Below the pieces are notes generated by a model. That model made no database searches. It was not told the DNA's origin and was given only the letters and a program-made list of their open reading frames with translations. Below are positions 1 through 11,425 of a stretch of 64,000 nt of DNA, piece by piece. Both the position numbers and the translations under genes were made by a program. This DNA comes from Azospirillum agricola. GTDB lineage: Bacteria > Pseudomonadota > Alphaproteobacteria > Azospirillales > Azospirillaceae. Where the stretch lies: positions 186,001 through 250,000 of the forward strand of contig NZ_JAGINM010000001.1 in the NCBI RefSeq assembly GCF_017876095.1, written 5' to 3'. Position 1 is the first letter of the stretch; each line of letters begins with the position of its first letter.

Positions 1-999
1 GACGTCAAGCTGATCGCCGAGCCGTGGGACGTCGGCCCCGGCGGCTACCAGGTCGGCAACTTCCCGCCGGGCTGGGCCGAGTGGAACGACCGCTACCGCG
101 ACACCGTGCGGCGCTACTGGCGCGGCGACGACGGCATGCTGCCGGAACTGGCCGGGCGCATCGCCGGCTCGTCCGACCTGTTCGAGAAGCGCGGGCGGCG
201 GAGCTGGGCCAGCGTGAACTTCATCACCGCGCACGACGGCTTCACCCTGCACGACCTCGTCTCCTACAACGAGAAGCACAATTGGGCGAACGGGGAGGAG
301 AACCGTGACGGCCACTCCTCCAACTGCTCGTGGAACCACGGGGTGGAGGGCGAGACCGCCGACCGCGCGGTCAACGCGCTGCGCGCCCGCCAGACCCGCA
401 ACCTGCTGGCCACCCTGTTCCTGTCTCAGGGCACGCCGATGATGCTGGCCGGCGACGAGATGAACCACAGCCAAAAGGGCAACAACAACGCCTATTGCCA
501 GGACAACGAGCTGACCTGGCTGGACTGGTCGCGCCAGGACCCGGCCCTGCTGTCCTTCACCCGCCGCGTCATCGCGCTGCGCCGGGCGCACCCGGTGCTG
601 CGCCGGCCGGTCTTCCTGCACGGGCGCGAGGCGGCGTCCAACGGGCTGAAGGACATCGTCTGGTACAACGCGCAAGGCGTGGAGAAGACCGCCGAGAACT
701 GGCGCAACACCCAGGCGCGCTGCATCGTCCTGCTGCTCAACGGCCGCGCCGGCAACCATGTCGCCCCCGACGGCCAGCCGCTCGACGACGGGGTGCTGCT
801 GATCGTGCTGAACGCCCACGCCGACACGCTGGCGGTCACCCTGCCGGACGTGCCGGGCGGGCGCGGCTGGCGCTGCGTGCTCGACACCCGCGTCGAGGAC
901 GGGGCGGGGGACGAGCGCATCGCGCTGGCCGGGCGTGCGTTGCTGGTGGATGGGCGCACGGTCCTGGTCTTCACCCTGGTCGAGCAGGCCGGGATGTGA
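1..999 (+). CDS. glgX: Glycogen debranching enzyme GlgX, 3' part (5' end outside window)
   Basis: The gene is open from base 1 and gives the last 332 residues of a GH13 isoamylase-type debranching enzyme, which hydrolyses alpha-1,6 branches of glycogen or limit dextrin in the cytoplasm. The fragment begins in the conserved block IAEPWDVGPGGYQVG; its Glu (residue 7 of the fragment) corresponds to the GH13 general acid. The AHDGFTLHD block follows, with the transition-state Asp at fragment residue 79, then GDE and the C-terminal beta domain. The catalytic nucleophile lies upstream of the window. Its neighbour malQ, one gene downstream on the same strand, fits a glycogen/maltodextrin pathway. 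The family assignment is certain; only the start is missing. Confidence 0.96.
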   Translation, partial: DVKLIAEPWDVGPGGYQVGNFPPGWAEWNDRYRDTVRRYWRGDDGMLPELAGRIAGSSDLFEKRGRRSWASVNFITAHDGFTLHDLVSYNEKHNWANGEENRDGHSSNCSWNHGVEGETADRAVNALRARQTRNLLATLFLSQGTPMMLAGDEMNHSQKGNNNAYCQDNELTWLDWSRQDPALLSFTRRVIALRRAHPVLRRPVFLHGREAASNGLKDIVWYNAQGVEKTAENWRNTQARCIVLLLNGRAGNHVAPDGQPLDDGVLLIVLNAHADTLAVTLPDVPGGRGWRCVLDTRVEDGAGDERIALAGRALLVDGRTVLVFTLVEQAGM

Positions 1000-1136
1000 G
1001 GGCCGGGGCGGGGGAATCGGTTCCACGCCGCTTCGCCCGCCGGTGCGCGCAGGACGTGCGATGGTAGCGCGACGGACGGGATCGGTCGTGATAACCTCGG
1101 GCCGGACGACAGGACCGCCGCGAAGCTTCGGATAGG

Positions 1137-2195
1137 ATGATGCCGGACTACGATTTCTCCCAGGTCGACGCCGCGATCATCGACAGCCAGCTCAACACCG
1201 CCCGCGTGTTCCGCGACGTGCTGGTGCGGATGAGCTTCCGCCGGATCGAGCTGTTCGATTCGGTCAAGGCCGCCGCCGGGCTGCTCAGCGCCGGGACGCC
1301 GGACATCATCCTGGTCGACGCCGACGGCGAGGATACCGAGGCGTTCCGCTTCATCCGCGCTCTGCGCAACGAGCCGAACGTTCCCAACCCCTTCGCCTGC
1401 CTGATCGTGACGACCTGGGCGCCGACCCCGGCCCTACTGACCCGCGTCACCAACAGCGGGGGCGACGACCTGCTGCTGAAGCCGGTCTCGCCCAAGCAGG
1501 TGCAGGACCGCATCGCCACGCTGATCGAGGGGCGCAAGGGCTTCGTCGTCACCGCCGACTACACGGGGCCCGACCGCCGCAAGTCGCCGCGCGAGGGCGC
1601 CCAGGTGCCGGTGCTGGAGGCGCCGAACACGTTGCGCCTGAAGGCGACCGGCCAGTGGAGCCAGGCCGGGGTCCGCATGCTGCTGAACGAGGCCAACGGT
1701 TTCGTCACCGCGCAGAAGCGGATCCGCGCCAGCATCCAGATCGCTTTCCTCGCCGAGTTCGCCATGCCCGGCCTGTCCCGTCCGGTTCCGGACCGGCTGG
1801 CGGTGGAGCATGTCGGCCGCATCGGCGGATTCCTCGACGACCTGCTGCGCCGCCTGACCGACGAGGGCGACCACGCCCATGTCGAGGCGGTGGCCCGCGC
1901 CGTGAAGTCGCTGGCCGAGGATATCCACCGTCAGGCCGACAAGGGCGCGGTGTCGCCCGACGATGCGGCGCAGTTGCAGACCATGGTGCGCGCGCTGATG
2001 CAGGCGACCGATCCGGAGCGCCCGCTGGAGGCGATGACCCGCGAGGTCACCGCCGCCGTCACCGGCTACCGCACCCGGCTGGAGCAGATGGCCCAGGCCA
2101 AGGCCGCGGCGGCGGCCTCGGCGGCGTTGGCGGCTTCCGCCGCCGCGGGCACGCCGTCGCCGTCCGGCGCCCCGGTGGCCGCCTCCGCCGGGTGA
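1137..2195 (+). CDS. Response regulator receiver protein with uncharacterised C-terminal region
   Basis: This 352-residue protein has an N-terminal CheY-like receiver (about residues 10-130). The likely phospho-acceptor is Asp61 in IILVD, with Thr92/93 and Lys115 (LLLKP) conserved. The usual acidic pair near the start is reduced to one Asp at residue 16. Residues 150-330 are mostly helical and match no output domain I recognise: no HTH, GGDEF, EAL or HisKA. The C-terminus is an Ala-rich tail. ATG codons at 1137 and 1140 are both possible behind a GGATAGG-like site. It sits between glgX and malQ, but nothing in the sequence shows that it controls them. Confidence 0.85.
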   Translation: MMPDYDFSQVDAAIIDSQLNTARVFRDVLVRMSFRRIELFDSVKAAAGLLSAGTPDIILVDADGEDTEAFRFIRALRNEPNVPNPFACLIVTTWAPTPALLTRVTNSGGDDLLLKPVSPKQVQDRIATLIEGRKGFVVTADYTGPDRRKSPREGAQVPVLEAPNTLRLKATGQWSQAGVRMLLNEANGFVTAQKRIRASIQIAFLAEFAMPGLSRPVPDRLAVEHVGRIGGFLDDLLRRLTDEGDHAHVEAVARAVKSLAEDIHRQADKGAVSPDDAAQLQTMVRALMQATDPERPLEAMTREVTAAVTGYRTRLEQMAQAKAAAAASAALAASAAAGTPSPSGAPVAASAG

Positions 2196-2298
2196 GCGCC
2201 GCGGCGCGCCGATTCGCCGGCGCGCCTGTTTTTCCGTCTCTCGGCGACGCCTCCGCCCGGCGGCATCGCCCCATACGAACACTCAGCGAGGACCCTGC

Positions 2299-4536
2299 AT
2301 GAGCGCTCTCGACCGGCTGGCCGATCTGGTTGGGCTCGAGCCCTTCTACCATGACATCTGGGGCAACCGGCGCGAGACCGGCGAGGCGACCAAGCGGGCG
2401 CTGGTCGCGGCCATGGGACTTCCGGCCGCCACCGGCGACGAGGCCGAGGCCAGCCTGCGTGCGTTCGAGGGGCGGTCGTGGCGTCGCCCGCTGCCGCCGG
2501 TGCTGGTGGTCGGGGAAGGGCAGGGGATCGAGCTGGGCCTGTCCCTGCCGGCCGGACTCGACGACGCGACCCTGTCCTGGTCGCTGGCGCTGGAGGACGG
2601 TGCGACGCGCGGCGGGACGCTGGCCGTCCGCGAGGCGCCGCTGTTCGACGGCATCTTCATCGACGGCCGGGGGTTCGAGCGGCGCGAGCTTGGCCGGTGG
2701 CTGCCGGCCGACCTGCCGCTCGGCTACCATCGGCTTAGCGTTTCCGTCCAGCCCCAGGGTTTTGGGGACGCTGGCACCGGCGAGATCGGAAGCGGCCTCG
2801 TGGAGGGGGCGACGACCATCATCGTCACCCCCGACCGCTGCCTGACGGTGGAGGAGGTGGTGCCCGCCGGGCGGACCTGGGGCATCGGCCTGCAACTCTA
2901 CGCGCTGAAGAGCGCCCGTGACTGGGGGCTGGGCGATTTCGGCGACCTCGGGGCCTTCGCCGAGACGGCCGCCGGCCTGGGCGCGGGGCTGGTCGGCCTC
3001 AACCCGCTGCACGCGCTGTTCCCCGCCGACCCGAACCACATCGGCCCCTATTCGCCGTCGAGCCGGACCTTCCTGAACATCCTCTACATCGCCGTGGACG
3101 CCGTGCCGGAACTGGCCGCGACGCCCGATGCCCAGGCCCGCATCGCCTCCGGCCCGTTCCAGGAGGCGCTGGCCCGCGCGCGCGCCGCCGAGCTGGTCGA
3201 TTACCCGGCGGTCTCCGGCCTCAAGCTGCCGGTGCTGGAGGCGCTGTACGGCACCTTCCGGGCGCTCGACCCCGCCCATCCCCGCAAGGCCGCCTTCGAG
3301 GCGTTCCGCCGTGCGATGGGCGAGGGGCTTGAGCGCCACGCCCTGTTCGAGGCGCTGCACGAGCATTTCTACCGCCGGGACCCGTCGCTGTGGATGTGGC
3401 GCCACTGGCCGGCGGCCTTCCAGACCCCCGACAGCCCCGAAGTCCAGGCCTTCGCCGCCGAGCGGGCGGAACGCGTCGGCTTCTTCGCCTATCTGCAATG
3501 GGAGGCCGACCGCCAACTGGGCGAGGCCGCCGAACGGGGGCGCCGTGCCGGCCTGGGCATCGGCTTCTACCGCGACCTTGCCGTCGCGGCCCATCCCGGC
3601 GGGGCCGCCGCCTGGGGGGATTTCGCCATCCTGGTGCAGGGCGCCAACGTCGGCGCGCCGCCCGACCAGTTCAACCTGAAGGGCCAGAACTGGGGGTTGT
3701 CGCCGCTGTCGCCGCTGGGCTTGCGCGAGGCCGCCTACGCCCCCTTCGTATCCCTGCTGCGCGCCAACATGCGTCACGCGGGCGCTCTGCGCATCGACCA
3801 TGTGATGGCCTTGCAGCACCTGTTCTGGATTCCGGAGGACGGGAGCGACGGGGCCTACGTCGCCTATCCCTTCCACGACCTCCTGCGCATCGTGGCGCTG
3901 GAGAGCCGCCGCAACCGCTGCCTCGTGATCGGCGAGGATCTGGGCACGGTGCCCGAGGGCTTTCGTCCGGCCCTGGAGCGGGCGGGCATCCTCAGCTACC
4001 GCGTGCTCTATTTCGAGCGGAGCGCCGAGGGCGGCTTCAAGGCGCCGGGCGATTACCCGGTGGAGGCGATGGCGACGGTCAGTACCCACGACCTCGCGAC
4101 CTTCAAGGGCTTCTGGACCGGGCGCGATCTGGAATGGCGCCGCGACCTCGACCTCTATCCCGACGCGGCGAGCCGCGACAAGGACATCTGGGACCGCGGC
4201 GTCGACCGCTGGCGCCTGCTCCAGGCGCTGGCGCGGGAAGGGCTGCGCCCGGCCAGCTACCCCAACGACGAGGGCGACCAACCCTTCCGCCCGGAACTGG
4301 CCGCCGCCGTCCACGCCTACATGGCGCGCACGCCATCGCGGATCGTCATGGCGCAGATCGAGGACGCGCTGGGCGAGACCGAGCAGCCGAACCTGCCGGG
4401 AACCGTGGACCAGCACCCGAACTGGCGCCGCCGCCTGACCAGACCGGTCGAGGAACTGGCCGGCAACGCCGAGGTGGAGCGGATCGTCGCGCCGTTACGC
4501 GACGCCTTGGCTGGCTCCGATGGGGGAGCCGCCTGA
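2299..4536 (+). CDS. malQ: 4-alpha-glucanotransferase (amylomaltase)
   Basis: MalQ is a GH77 disproportionating enzyme that transfers maltodextrin segments between glucans in the cytoplasm and so works with GlgX on glycogen breakdown products. The 745-residue protein has an N-terminal beta-rich extension (about residues 1-190), as in bacterial long-form MalQ, followed by the GH77 barrel. The catalytic Asp is at about 500 (LRIDHVM), the acid Glu at about 546 (GEDLGTVP) and the third carboxylate Asp at about 598 (STHDLATF). The ATG follows a GAGGA ribosome-binding site. Gene length and motif order are normal, so the call is firm. Confidence 0.96.
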   Translation: MSALDRLADLVGLEPFYHDIWGNRRETGEATKRALVAAMGLPAATGDEAEASLRAFEGRSWRRPLPPVLVVGEGQGIELGLSLPAGLDDATLSWSLALEDGATRGGTLAVREAPLFDGIFIDGRGFERRELGRWLPADLPLGYHRLSVSVQPQGFGDAGTGEIGSGLVEGATTIIVTPDRCLTVEEVVPAGRTWGIGLQLYALKSARDWGLGDFGDLGAFAETAAGLGAGLVGLNPLHALFPADPNHIGPYSPSSRTFLNILYIAVDAVPELAATPDAQARIASGPFQEALARARAAELVDYPAVSGLKLPVLEALYGTFRALDPAHPRKAAFEAFRRAMGEGLERHALFEALHEHFYRRDPSLWMWRHWPAAFQTPDSPEVQAFAAERAERVGFFAYLQWEADRQLGEAAERGRRAGLGIGFYRDLAVAAHPGGAAAWGDFAILVQGANVGAPPDQFNLKGQNWGLSPLSPLGLREAAYAPFVSLLRANMRHAGALRIDHVMALQHLFWIPEDGSDGAYVAYPFHDLLRIVALESRRNRCLVIGEDLGTVPEGFRPALERAGILSYRVLYFERSAEGGFKAPGDYPVEAMATVSTHDLATFKGFWTGRDLEWRRDLDLYPDAASRDKDIWDRGVDRWRLLQALAREGLRPASYPNDEGDQPFRPELAAAVHAYMARTPSRIVMAQIEDALGETEQPNLPGTVDQHPNWRRRLTRPVEELAGNAEVERIVAPLRDALAGSDGGAA

Positions 4537-4663
4537 TCCGGGAGAGTGTTTTTCAGAAAAGTGCGAGGGCGATGAAAAAAGGTCTAGGCAAGCCTGTGAG
4601 GCACTGCTATAAGCCCGCCCACACCACGGGGCACAGCGGAAACGCACCGCCCCGGTGACGGTC

Positions 4664-4737
4664 TGGGGGATCGTCTAGCGGTAGGACAGCGGACTCTGAC
4701 TCCGCCAGCCTAGGTTCGAATCCTAGTCCCCCAACCA
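4664..4737 (+). tRNA. tRNA-Gln (anticodon CUG)
   Basis: A complete cloverleaf can be folded. The acceptor stem is TGGGGGA/TCCCCCA, the D arm closes GTC/GAC, the anticodon stem is GCGGA/TCCGC around the loop CTCTGAC, and the T loop is TTCGAAT. The anticodon reads CTG, decoding CAG. The discriminator is A and the terminal CCA is encoded. A strong rho-independent terminator begins 28 bases downstream, so the gene appears to be a single transcription unit. Confidence 0.97.
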
Positions 4738-4764
4738 ATCCAATTCCCTTGGATATCAAGGACG

Positions 4765-4797
4765 AAAGGCCCGCCAGTGAGCGGGCCTTTTCGTTTT
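4765..4797 (+). terminator. Rho-independent terminator after tRNA-Gln
   Basis: A perfect 10-bp stem AAAGGCCCGC / GCGGGCCTTT with a 6-base loop is followed by a T-rich tract (TTTTCGTTTT). It lies 28 bases past the tRNA 3' end and ends that transcript. Confidence 0.9.
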
Positions 4798-5078
4798 CTG
4801 GTGCGCTGTGTCGGTCCTTTGCGGAAATCCGCCGATTTCAGCGGTCCTCGACCATCTCCGAATTTTTCGGGCGACACGCGCACGGCATGTTGCGGCACCT
4901 GCGCGCATTTGCGCGGCTTCACCGGCGGAAGACGGCCTTTCCCCTGGCGTGCCCTGGTCGACGCTTGCATCAACGTCCAATCGCGGCAAACACAATTTTT
5001 ACTCCGGGTCGGGCGGAATGCTACACCAACCGGAACCTCCCCGGCTTTCGCCGGGGGCTCAGCAGCTTCGGACGGAAC
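4798..5078. other. Intergenic region between tRNA-Gln terminator and lipoprotein gene
   Basis: The space from the tRNA to the lipoprotein start is about 340 bases. After the terminator the sequence is less GC-rich than its surroundings, notably a TTGCATC...AATTTTTAC segment near 4963-5000 that could hold the lipoprotein promoter. The downstream reading frame stays open through this stretch, but its translation here does not look like protein, and a lipoprotein signal begins at 5079. No RNA gene or repeat was recognised. Confidence 0.5.
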
Positions 5079-6173
5079 ATGGTGCACCCGACCCTTTGGC
5101 AACCTCGATTCAAGGCCATCCCGGCCCTGATCCTCGCTCTCACCCTGGTTGCGGCCTGTGTCACGCCGAGCGACCGTTCTGGCATGCCTGGACAGGGCCA
5201 GGATGTCGAGGCCTGCCTCAAGGCGTCCAGTTTCTACGCGACGCAACAGAGTTGCGGTCCGAACTCACGCTTCGCATCCAAGGCGGCCGTGCAGGCCGGA
5301 CGCGAGAAGTACGAGAGCTTTTTCAAGGATCCGGATCCCAACAAGCGCCTGATCCGGGCGGTCATCGCCGAGGAGTACGAAAAGGCCGAAACCGCCATCA
5401 AGGATGGCGCCGATGTGAATCGCGTCCACCCCGGCAACGGCATCGGGCTCACGGACCCCGCGCTCCCGATCGATCAGGCCGCGAAGAATCTGGACATCGA
5501 TATGGTTCAGCTGCTGCTGAGGTCCGGAGCCGATCCCAACGTTAAGCAGGAACCGCCTCGACCGTCATTGCTGGTGGCGAACATCGTCTTTCAGATGGCG
5601 ACGGTCATGCCCGACAAGGATCTGAACCGGAAAAGAAAGGAGGAGGGGCTGAGGATTCTGGAGGCTGTTCTCAACGCCGGCTACACGGTCGATGCCTCCG
5701 ACCTGGAGACCGTGGAGGATCTGGGGCAGCGCGCCTGGAGCCCGATTCATGAGCTCAATGACACGTATCTTCCGAAAGCCCGCAGGATCGTTCTCGCCGC
5801 CACACCACGCGCCGCTCGCGAGCAACTGGCCGCCGGCAACCGGGAGCGCGAAGCGGCGGACCTGAAGCGCGAGCAGGCGTACGCGGAGGCTGCCCGGCGA
5901 AGGCTGCAGGAACAGGCGAGCGCACAGGAGGCGCGGATCCGGAACGTCAGCCGCGTCGGCCAAAAGGTCTGCCAGCCCTCCGTGTTCACCGGCGGCGGAC
6001 GCAGCATCCGGACGACGATCATCGGCTACACCGAGCGCGTCGTCGACGGACGGGTGCAGATCCGCATGCGCGGAACGGACCCATACGTCCCAGGTCCCCT
6101 CATCTTCGAGAACGCGCCCTTGGAGCCGGATCAACTGATCTGGGACAAACCGGCGAACTGGGCCGCCTGTTGA
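5079..6173 (+). CDS. Ankyrin-repeat-like lipoprotein of unknown function
   Basis: The product is 364 residues. The N-terminus is a typical lipoprotein signal: a basic start, a hydrophobic stretch, and the lipobox LVAAC with Cys27 as the likely lipidation site. Residues 85-155 read as one or two ankyrin repeats ([13 protein letters not shown]..., then [14 protein letters not shown]). They are followed by a charged, probably coiled-coil segment (about 245-290) and a C-terminal region starting near a Cys (QKVCQPS) that may form a small beta domain and ends in Cys. ATG 5079 was chosen because the signal peptide starts there; the frame is open further upstream. I do not recognise a characterised homologue. 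The likely location is the periplasmic face of a membrane. Confidence 0.82.
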   Translation: MVHPTLWQPRFKAIPALILALTLVAACVTPSDRSGMPGQGQDVEACLKASSFYATQQSCGPNSRFASKAAVQAGREKYESFFKDPDPNKRLIRAVIAEEYEKAETAIKDGADVNRVHPGNGIGLTDPALPIDQAAKNLDIDMVQLLLRSGADPNVKQEPPRPSLLVANIVFQMATVMPDKDLNRKRKEEGLRILEAVLNAGYTVDASDLETVEDLGQRAWSPIHELNDTYLPKARRIVLAATPRAAREQLAAGNREREAADLKREQAYAEAARRRLQEQASAQEARIRNVSRVGQKVCQPSVFTGGGRSIRTTIIGYTERVVDGRVQIRMRGTDPYVPGPLIFENAPLEPDQLIWDKPANWAAC

Positions 6174-6288
6174 ACCCATTCCCAGGAGGGGAGGCCAACA
6201 GGCACCCCGGTTGGCCGGGTGGAAATCCACGCATGGTCTTGCTAGACAAAGGCCGCGCCCCGAAACGCACCATAAAAAAGGAAACACC

Positions 6289-7044
6289 ATGACCGAGCGC
6301 CGGAAGCTGATCGCTGGAAACTGGAAGATGAACGGGCTGAAGGCCGACGGGCTGGCCCTGGCGTCGGACCTTGCCGGGCGGCTGAAGGGCGCCGGCGCGG
6401 TGCCGTTCGACCTGCTGGTCTGCCCGCCCTTTCCGCTGCTGTTCCCGGTCGGCGAGGCGATCGCCGACAGCGCGCTGGCGCTCGGCGGCCAGGATTGCGC
6501 GGCCAAGACCTCCGGCGCCCACACCGGCGACGTGGCGCCGACCATGCTGACCGACGCCGGCTGCCGCTATGTCATCCTCGGCCATTCGGAGCGCCGCGCC
6601 GACCATGGCGAGGGCGACGCGCTGATCGCCGCCAAGGCCGCCGCCGCCCACAAGGCGGGCCTGATCGCCATCGTCTGCGTCGGCGAGACCGAGGCGCAAC
6701 GCGACGCCGGGCAGGCCGACGCCGTGGTGTCCGGCCAGCTCGCCGGCTCGATTCCCGAGGGGGCGACCGCCGCCAACACCGTCATCGCCTACGAGCCGGT
6801 CTGGGCCATCGGCACCGGCAAGACCGCGACCGCGGGCGACGTCAAGGCGATGCACGCCCACATCCGCGCCGAGCTGGACGGGAAGATCGCCGAGCCGGCC
6901 AAGACGCAGATCCTCTACGGCGGCTCGGTCAAGCCGGGCAACGCGGCGGAGTTGATGGCGGTGGAGAATGTCGACGGCGCGCTGGTCGGCGGGGCCGCGC
7001 TGAAGGCCGACGATTTCTGGGCCATCGCGACCAGTTGCCGCTAG
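6289..7044 (+). CDS. tpiA: Triosephosphate isomerase
   Basis: TpiA interconverts dihydroxyacetone phosphate and glyceraldehyde 3-phosphate in glycolysis and gluconeogenesis. The 251-residue protein has the whole active site: Asn11 and Lys13 (GNWKMN), His99 (ILGHSERR), the catalytic base Glu169 ([14 protein letters not shown], which includes flexible loop 6) and the phosphate-binding YGGSV motif. The ATG at 6289 follows an AAGGAA ribosome-binding site; an upstream extension of the frame has no support. It heads the tpiA-secG-pyrG order common in alphaproteobacteria, but a strong hairpin separates it from secG. Confidence 0.98.
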   Translation: MTERRKLIAGNWKMNGLKADGLALASDLAGRLKGAGAVPFDLLVCPPFPLLFPVGEAIADSALALGGQDCAAKTSGAHTGDVAPTMLTDAGCRYVILGHSERRADHGEGDALIAAKAAAAHKAGLIAIVCVGETEAQRDAGQADAVVSGQLAGSIPEGATAANTVIAYEPVWAIGTGKTATAGDVKAMHAHIRAELDGKIAEPAKTQILYGGSVKPGNAAELMAVENVDGALVGGAALKADDFWAIATSCR

Positions 7045-7078
7045 CATATCGCGCGACGGCGCGGTACAAACAGTGGGC

Positions 7079-7125
7079 GCGCGCCACGGGCCCTTGAGAC
7101 GGCCTGTGGCGCGCTGTTCGATTTT
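7079..7125 (+). terminator. Probable terminator hairpin between tpiA and secG
   Basis: A 14-bp stem (GCGCGCCACGGGCC / GGCCTGTGGCGCGC, one G-T pair) with an 8-base loop lies 34 bases after the tpiA stop. It is followed by a moderately T-rich stretch (TGTTCGATTTTC). It probably ends tpiA transcription, at least in part. Confidence 0.65.
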
Positions 7126-7186
7126 CGGGCCCAGTTGATCGCGTTCGCCACGTCGATCTCGTTCCAGGTGTGGAGATAGGTTTCTT

Positions 7187-7522
7187 ATGGAATCGGTGCT
7201 TCTCGTTATTCACCTGTTGATCGCGGTGGCCCTGGTCGGCGTGATCCTGGTCCAGCGGTCGGAAGGCGGCGGCCTCGGCATCGGCGGCGGCACCATGGGC
7301 GGCATGATGAGCACCCGCGGCACGGCCAACCTGCTGACCCGCACCACCGGCATCCTCGCCGGCTGCTTCTTCGCCACCAGCATCGTGCTGGCGATCCTGG
7401 CCGGCGGCCATTCGCGCCCGGCCTCGATCATCGATTCGATGCCGGCCGGCATCCCGGCCCAGCCGACGGCTCCGGCCCAGCCGGCTCCGCCCGCACAGCC
7501 CGCGCCGCCGGTCTCCCAGTAA
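7187..7522 (+). CDS. secG: Protein translocase subunit SecG
   Basis: SecG is the small inner-membrane subunit of the SecYEG translocon. The 111-residue protein has the expected two hydrophobic segments (about residues 3-22 and 52-72). Between them is the conserved loop VQRSEGGGLG followed by Gly/Met-rich sequence. The C-terminal 25 residues form a Pro/Ala/Gln-rich tail, usual in alphaproteobacteria. The ATG follows GGAGATAGG. It lies between tpiA and pyrG, its normal alphaproteobacterial position. Confidence 0.95.
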   Translation: MESVLLVIHLLIAVALVGVILVQRSEGGGLGIGGGTMGGMMSTRGTANLLTRTTGILAGCFFATSIVLAILAGGHSRPASIIDSMPAGIPAQPTAPAQPAPPAQPAPPVSQ

Positions 7523-7553
7523 CGGGGGCCGGTTCTCTACAAGGCAAGGGTGA

Positions 7554-9308
<1,755 letters not shown>

Positions 9309-9335
9309 TCCAGCGCGGCGCGCACCGATGGCAGG

Positions 9336-9367
9336 AAAACCCCGCTTCGAACGAAGCGGGGTTTTTT
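9336..9367 (+). terminator. Rho-independent terminator after pyrG
   Basis: An almost perfect hairpin (AAAACCCCGCTTCG / CGAAGCGGGGTTTT) with a tiny loop runs straight into TTTTTT, 28 bases after the pyrG stop. This is a strong intrinsic terminator. Confidence 0.94.
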
Positions 9368-9502
9368 GCGTCCGTGGCGTCGGTCTGCTACCAGCCCGCT
9401 TCCTGACCTATAGGTCATACGCCTTGAGGGCGAGCGCAGCCTGTGCAACCATCCGATCCACCGTTGGCGAAACGGACGATTACGGATCGGGTGGGGGAAA
9501 CC

Positions 9503-11323
9503 ATGCGTCGCTTTCGTGACATCGCGGCAGCCGGGGTGGCCGCCGCCGCGCTGTGCGCCGGTCAGCCGGCCTTGGGCGCCGATTATTCCGGCACGGTCTT
9601 CTTCGGCGACAGCCTGACCGATGCCGGCAGCTTCCGCACGCTGCTGCCCGCCGGGGGAAAATTCACCACCAATCCGGGGCTGGTCTGGTCGGAGACTCTC
9701 GCGGCGGCGTATGGCCGGTCGGCGACCCCGGCGATCGACGGCGGCACCGACTACGCGGTCGGCGGGGCGCGGGTGGCCCGGTTTCCCGGCGTGCCGGCCT
9801 CGCCGCCGACGGGAAGCGCCACCCCGGTGCGCAACCAGATCACCGCCTATCTCGCCTCGACCGGCGGGCGGGCCGACCCGGGCGCGCTCTACACGGTGTG
9901 GGGCGGGGCCAACGACATCCTGGCGGCGCTGAACAGTCCGGCGACGGCGCAGGCGGCGATCACCCAGGCGGCGGCCGATCTGGTGGGGGAGGTGGCGCGG
10001 CTGCGCGCGGCCGGCGCCCGCACCATCCTGGTCCCCACGGTCCCGGACATCGGACTCACGCCGCTGGGCCGCTCGCAGGGGGCGGCCGCGGCGGCGCAGA
10101 TCACGCAACTCGTCAGCGGCTACAACCAGCTCGTCACGCTGGGGCTGGCGGGGGCGGGGGTGTCGGTCGTGCCGATCGACACCTTCGCGCTGCTGCGCGA
10201 CGCGGCGGCGAACCCGGCCGCCTACGGCTTCGCCAACGTGGTGAGCCCGGCCTGCACGACCAGCAGCTCGCTGCTCTGCACCCCGGCGACCCTGGTGTCG
10301 CCCACCGCTTCGCAGACCCATCTGTTCGCCGATGGGGTGCACCCGACCACGGCGGGACACCGGGCAATCTCCGATTTCGTGCTGAACGCGCTGACGGCGC
10401 CGGGCAACATCGCGCGGCTCGCCGAATCGCCGGTCCACACCCGCGACCGGCTGATCTCCACCATCCAGGCCCAGGCGGCGACCAACCTGTGGACCCGCAG
10501 GGCCGGCGAGGCGGGCGCCTGGATCGTCGGCGGCGTCGGCCGCCTGACCCTGGAGCGCGACGGCGACCGGGCCGGGACGCGCGGCACGCCGCTCAACGTC
10601 AGCGTCGGCGTCGACAAGCGCTTCGGCGACACCCTTCTGCTCGGCGTGGCGGGGACGATCGCGCATTACAAGGGCGCCTTCTCGACCGGCGGCGACTACA
10701 GGCAGCGGGAATACGCGCTGAGCGGCTACGGCACCTACCGGACCGGCGGCCTCCACGTCACCGGCGTCGGGACCTTCGGCTTCATCGGCTACGACCTGCG
10801 GCGCGGCGTCACCATCAACGGCACCGACCATTCGACCGGCGGCAGCACCGAGGGCACCAACGCCTCGCTGGCGGCGGAGGGCGGCTACGACTTCACCAGC
10901 GGCGGGCTGAGCCACGGGCCGGTCGTCGGGCTGCGCTACCAGCATGTCGCGGTCGAGGGGTTCGGCGAGGACAGCGCGCTGTTCGGCTTCTCCTACCGGC
11001 AGCAGACCCGCGATTCGCTGATCGGCAGCGTCGGCTACCGGGCGGCCTATGATTTCGGGAACGTCCGCCCCTACGCCAAGGTCACGCTGAACCGCGACTT
11101 CAACGACGACGACCGCAGCGTCACGGCCGCCAGCCGCAGCGTCTCGACGCTGTCCTACGACACGCCGGTGGGCAGGGGCGACCGGACCTTCGTCGATCTG
11201 ACGGCGGGGGCCTCGGTCGCGCTGGCCTCGTCGGTGACGGGGACGCTCGGCCTCAACGCCCGGCTGGGCGAGGAGCGCACGCGCGATTTCGGAGCCTTCG
11301 CGGGCGTGAGCGTCGGATTCTGA
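9503..11323 (+). CDS. Autotransporter with GDSL-type esterase/lipase passenger
   Basis: This 606-residue type Va autotransporter resembles the EstA/ApeE group. The signal peptide is about residues 1-26, cut after ALGA. The SGNH/GDSL hydrolase passenger (about 29-310) has nucleophile Ser37 in FFGDSLTDAG, Gly in block II, Asn in the GGANDI block, and the Asp277/His280 pair in FADGVHPTTAGH. From about 340 to the C-terminus, alternating aromatic/polar strands end in Phe (VSVGF), as expected of a 12-strand outer-membrane barrel. The ATG at 9503 follows GGGGGAAACC; an upstream extension of the frame is rejected because the signal peptide starts here. It would display an esterase on the cell surface. 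Substrate unknown. Confidence 0.92.
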   Translation: MRRFRDIAAAGVAAAALCAGQPALGADYSGTVFFGDSLTDAGSFRTLLPAGGKFTTNPGLVWSETLAAAYGRSATPAIDGGTDYAVGGARVARFPGVPASPPTGSATPVRNQITAYLASTGGRADPGALYTVWGGANDILAALNSPATAQAAITQAAADLVGEVARLRAAGARTILVPTVPDIGLTPLGRSQGAAAAAQITQLVSGYNQLVTLGLAGAGVSVVPIDTFALLRDAAANPAAYGFANVVSPACTTSSSLLCTPATLVSPTASQTHLFADGVHPTTAGHRAISDFVLNALTAPGNIARLAESPVHTRDRLISTIQAQAATNLWTRRAGEAGAWIVGGVGRLTLERDGDRAGTRGTPLNVSVGVDKRFGDTLLLGVAGTIAHYKGAFSTGGDYRQREYALSGYGTYRTGGLHVTGVGTFGFIGYDLRRGVTINGTDHSTGGSTEGTNASLAAEGGYDFTSGGLSHGPVVGLRYQHVAVEGFGEDSALFGFSYRQQTRDSLIGSVGYRAAYDFGNVRPYAKVTLNRDFNDDDRSVTAASRSVSTLSYDTPVGRGDRTFVDLTAGASVALASSVTGTLGLNARLGEERTRDFGAFAGVSVGF

Positions 11324-11425
11324 AGCTTGGCCGATTTTGAAGTTTGTCCGCCGGACAGGTGCCGATCGGCCGATCGGCACCATATCTTGGCGCGGATCCG
11401 CAAAATCAGGGGAGGATGATCTGTC

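Noticed and set aside
4749..5078. Upstream extension of the ankyrin lipoprotein frame
   Set aside because: It overlaps the tRNA-Gln terminator and would bury the lipoprotein signal peptide internally.
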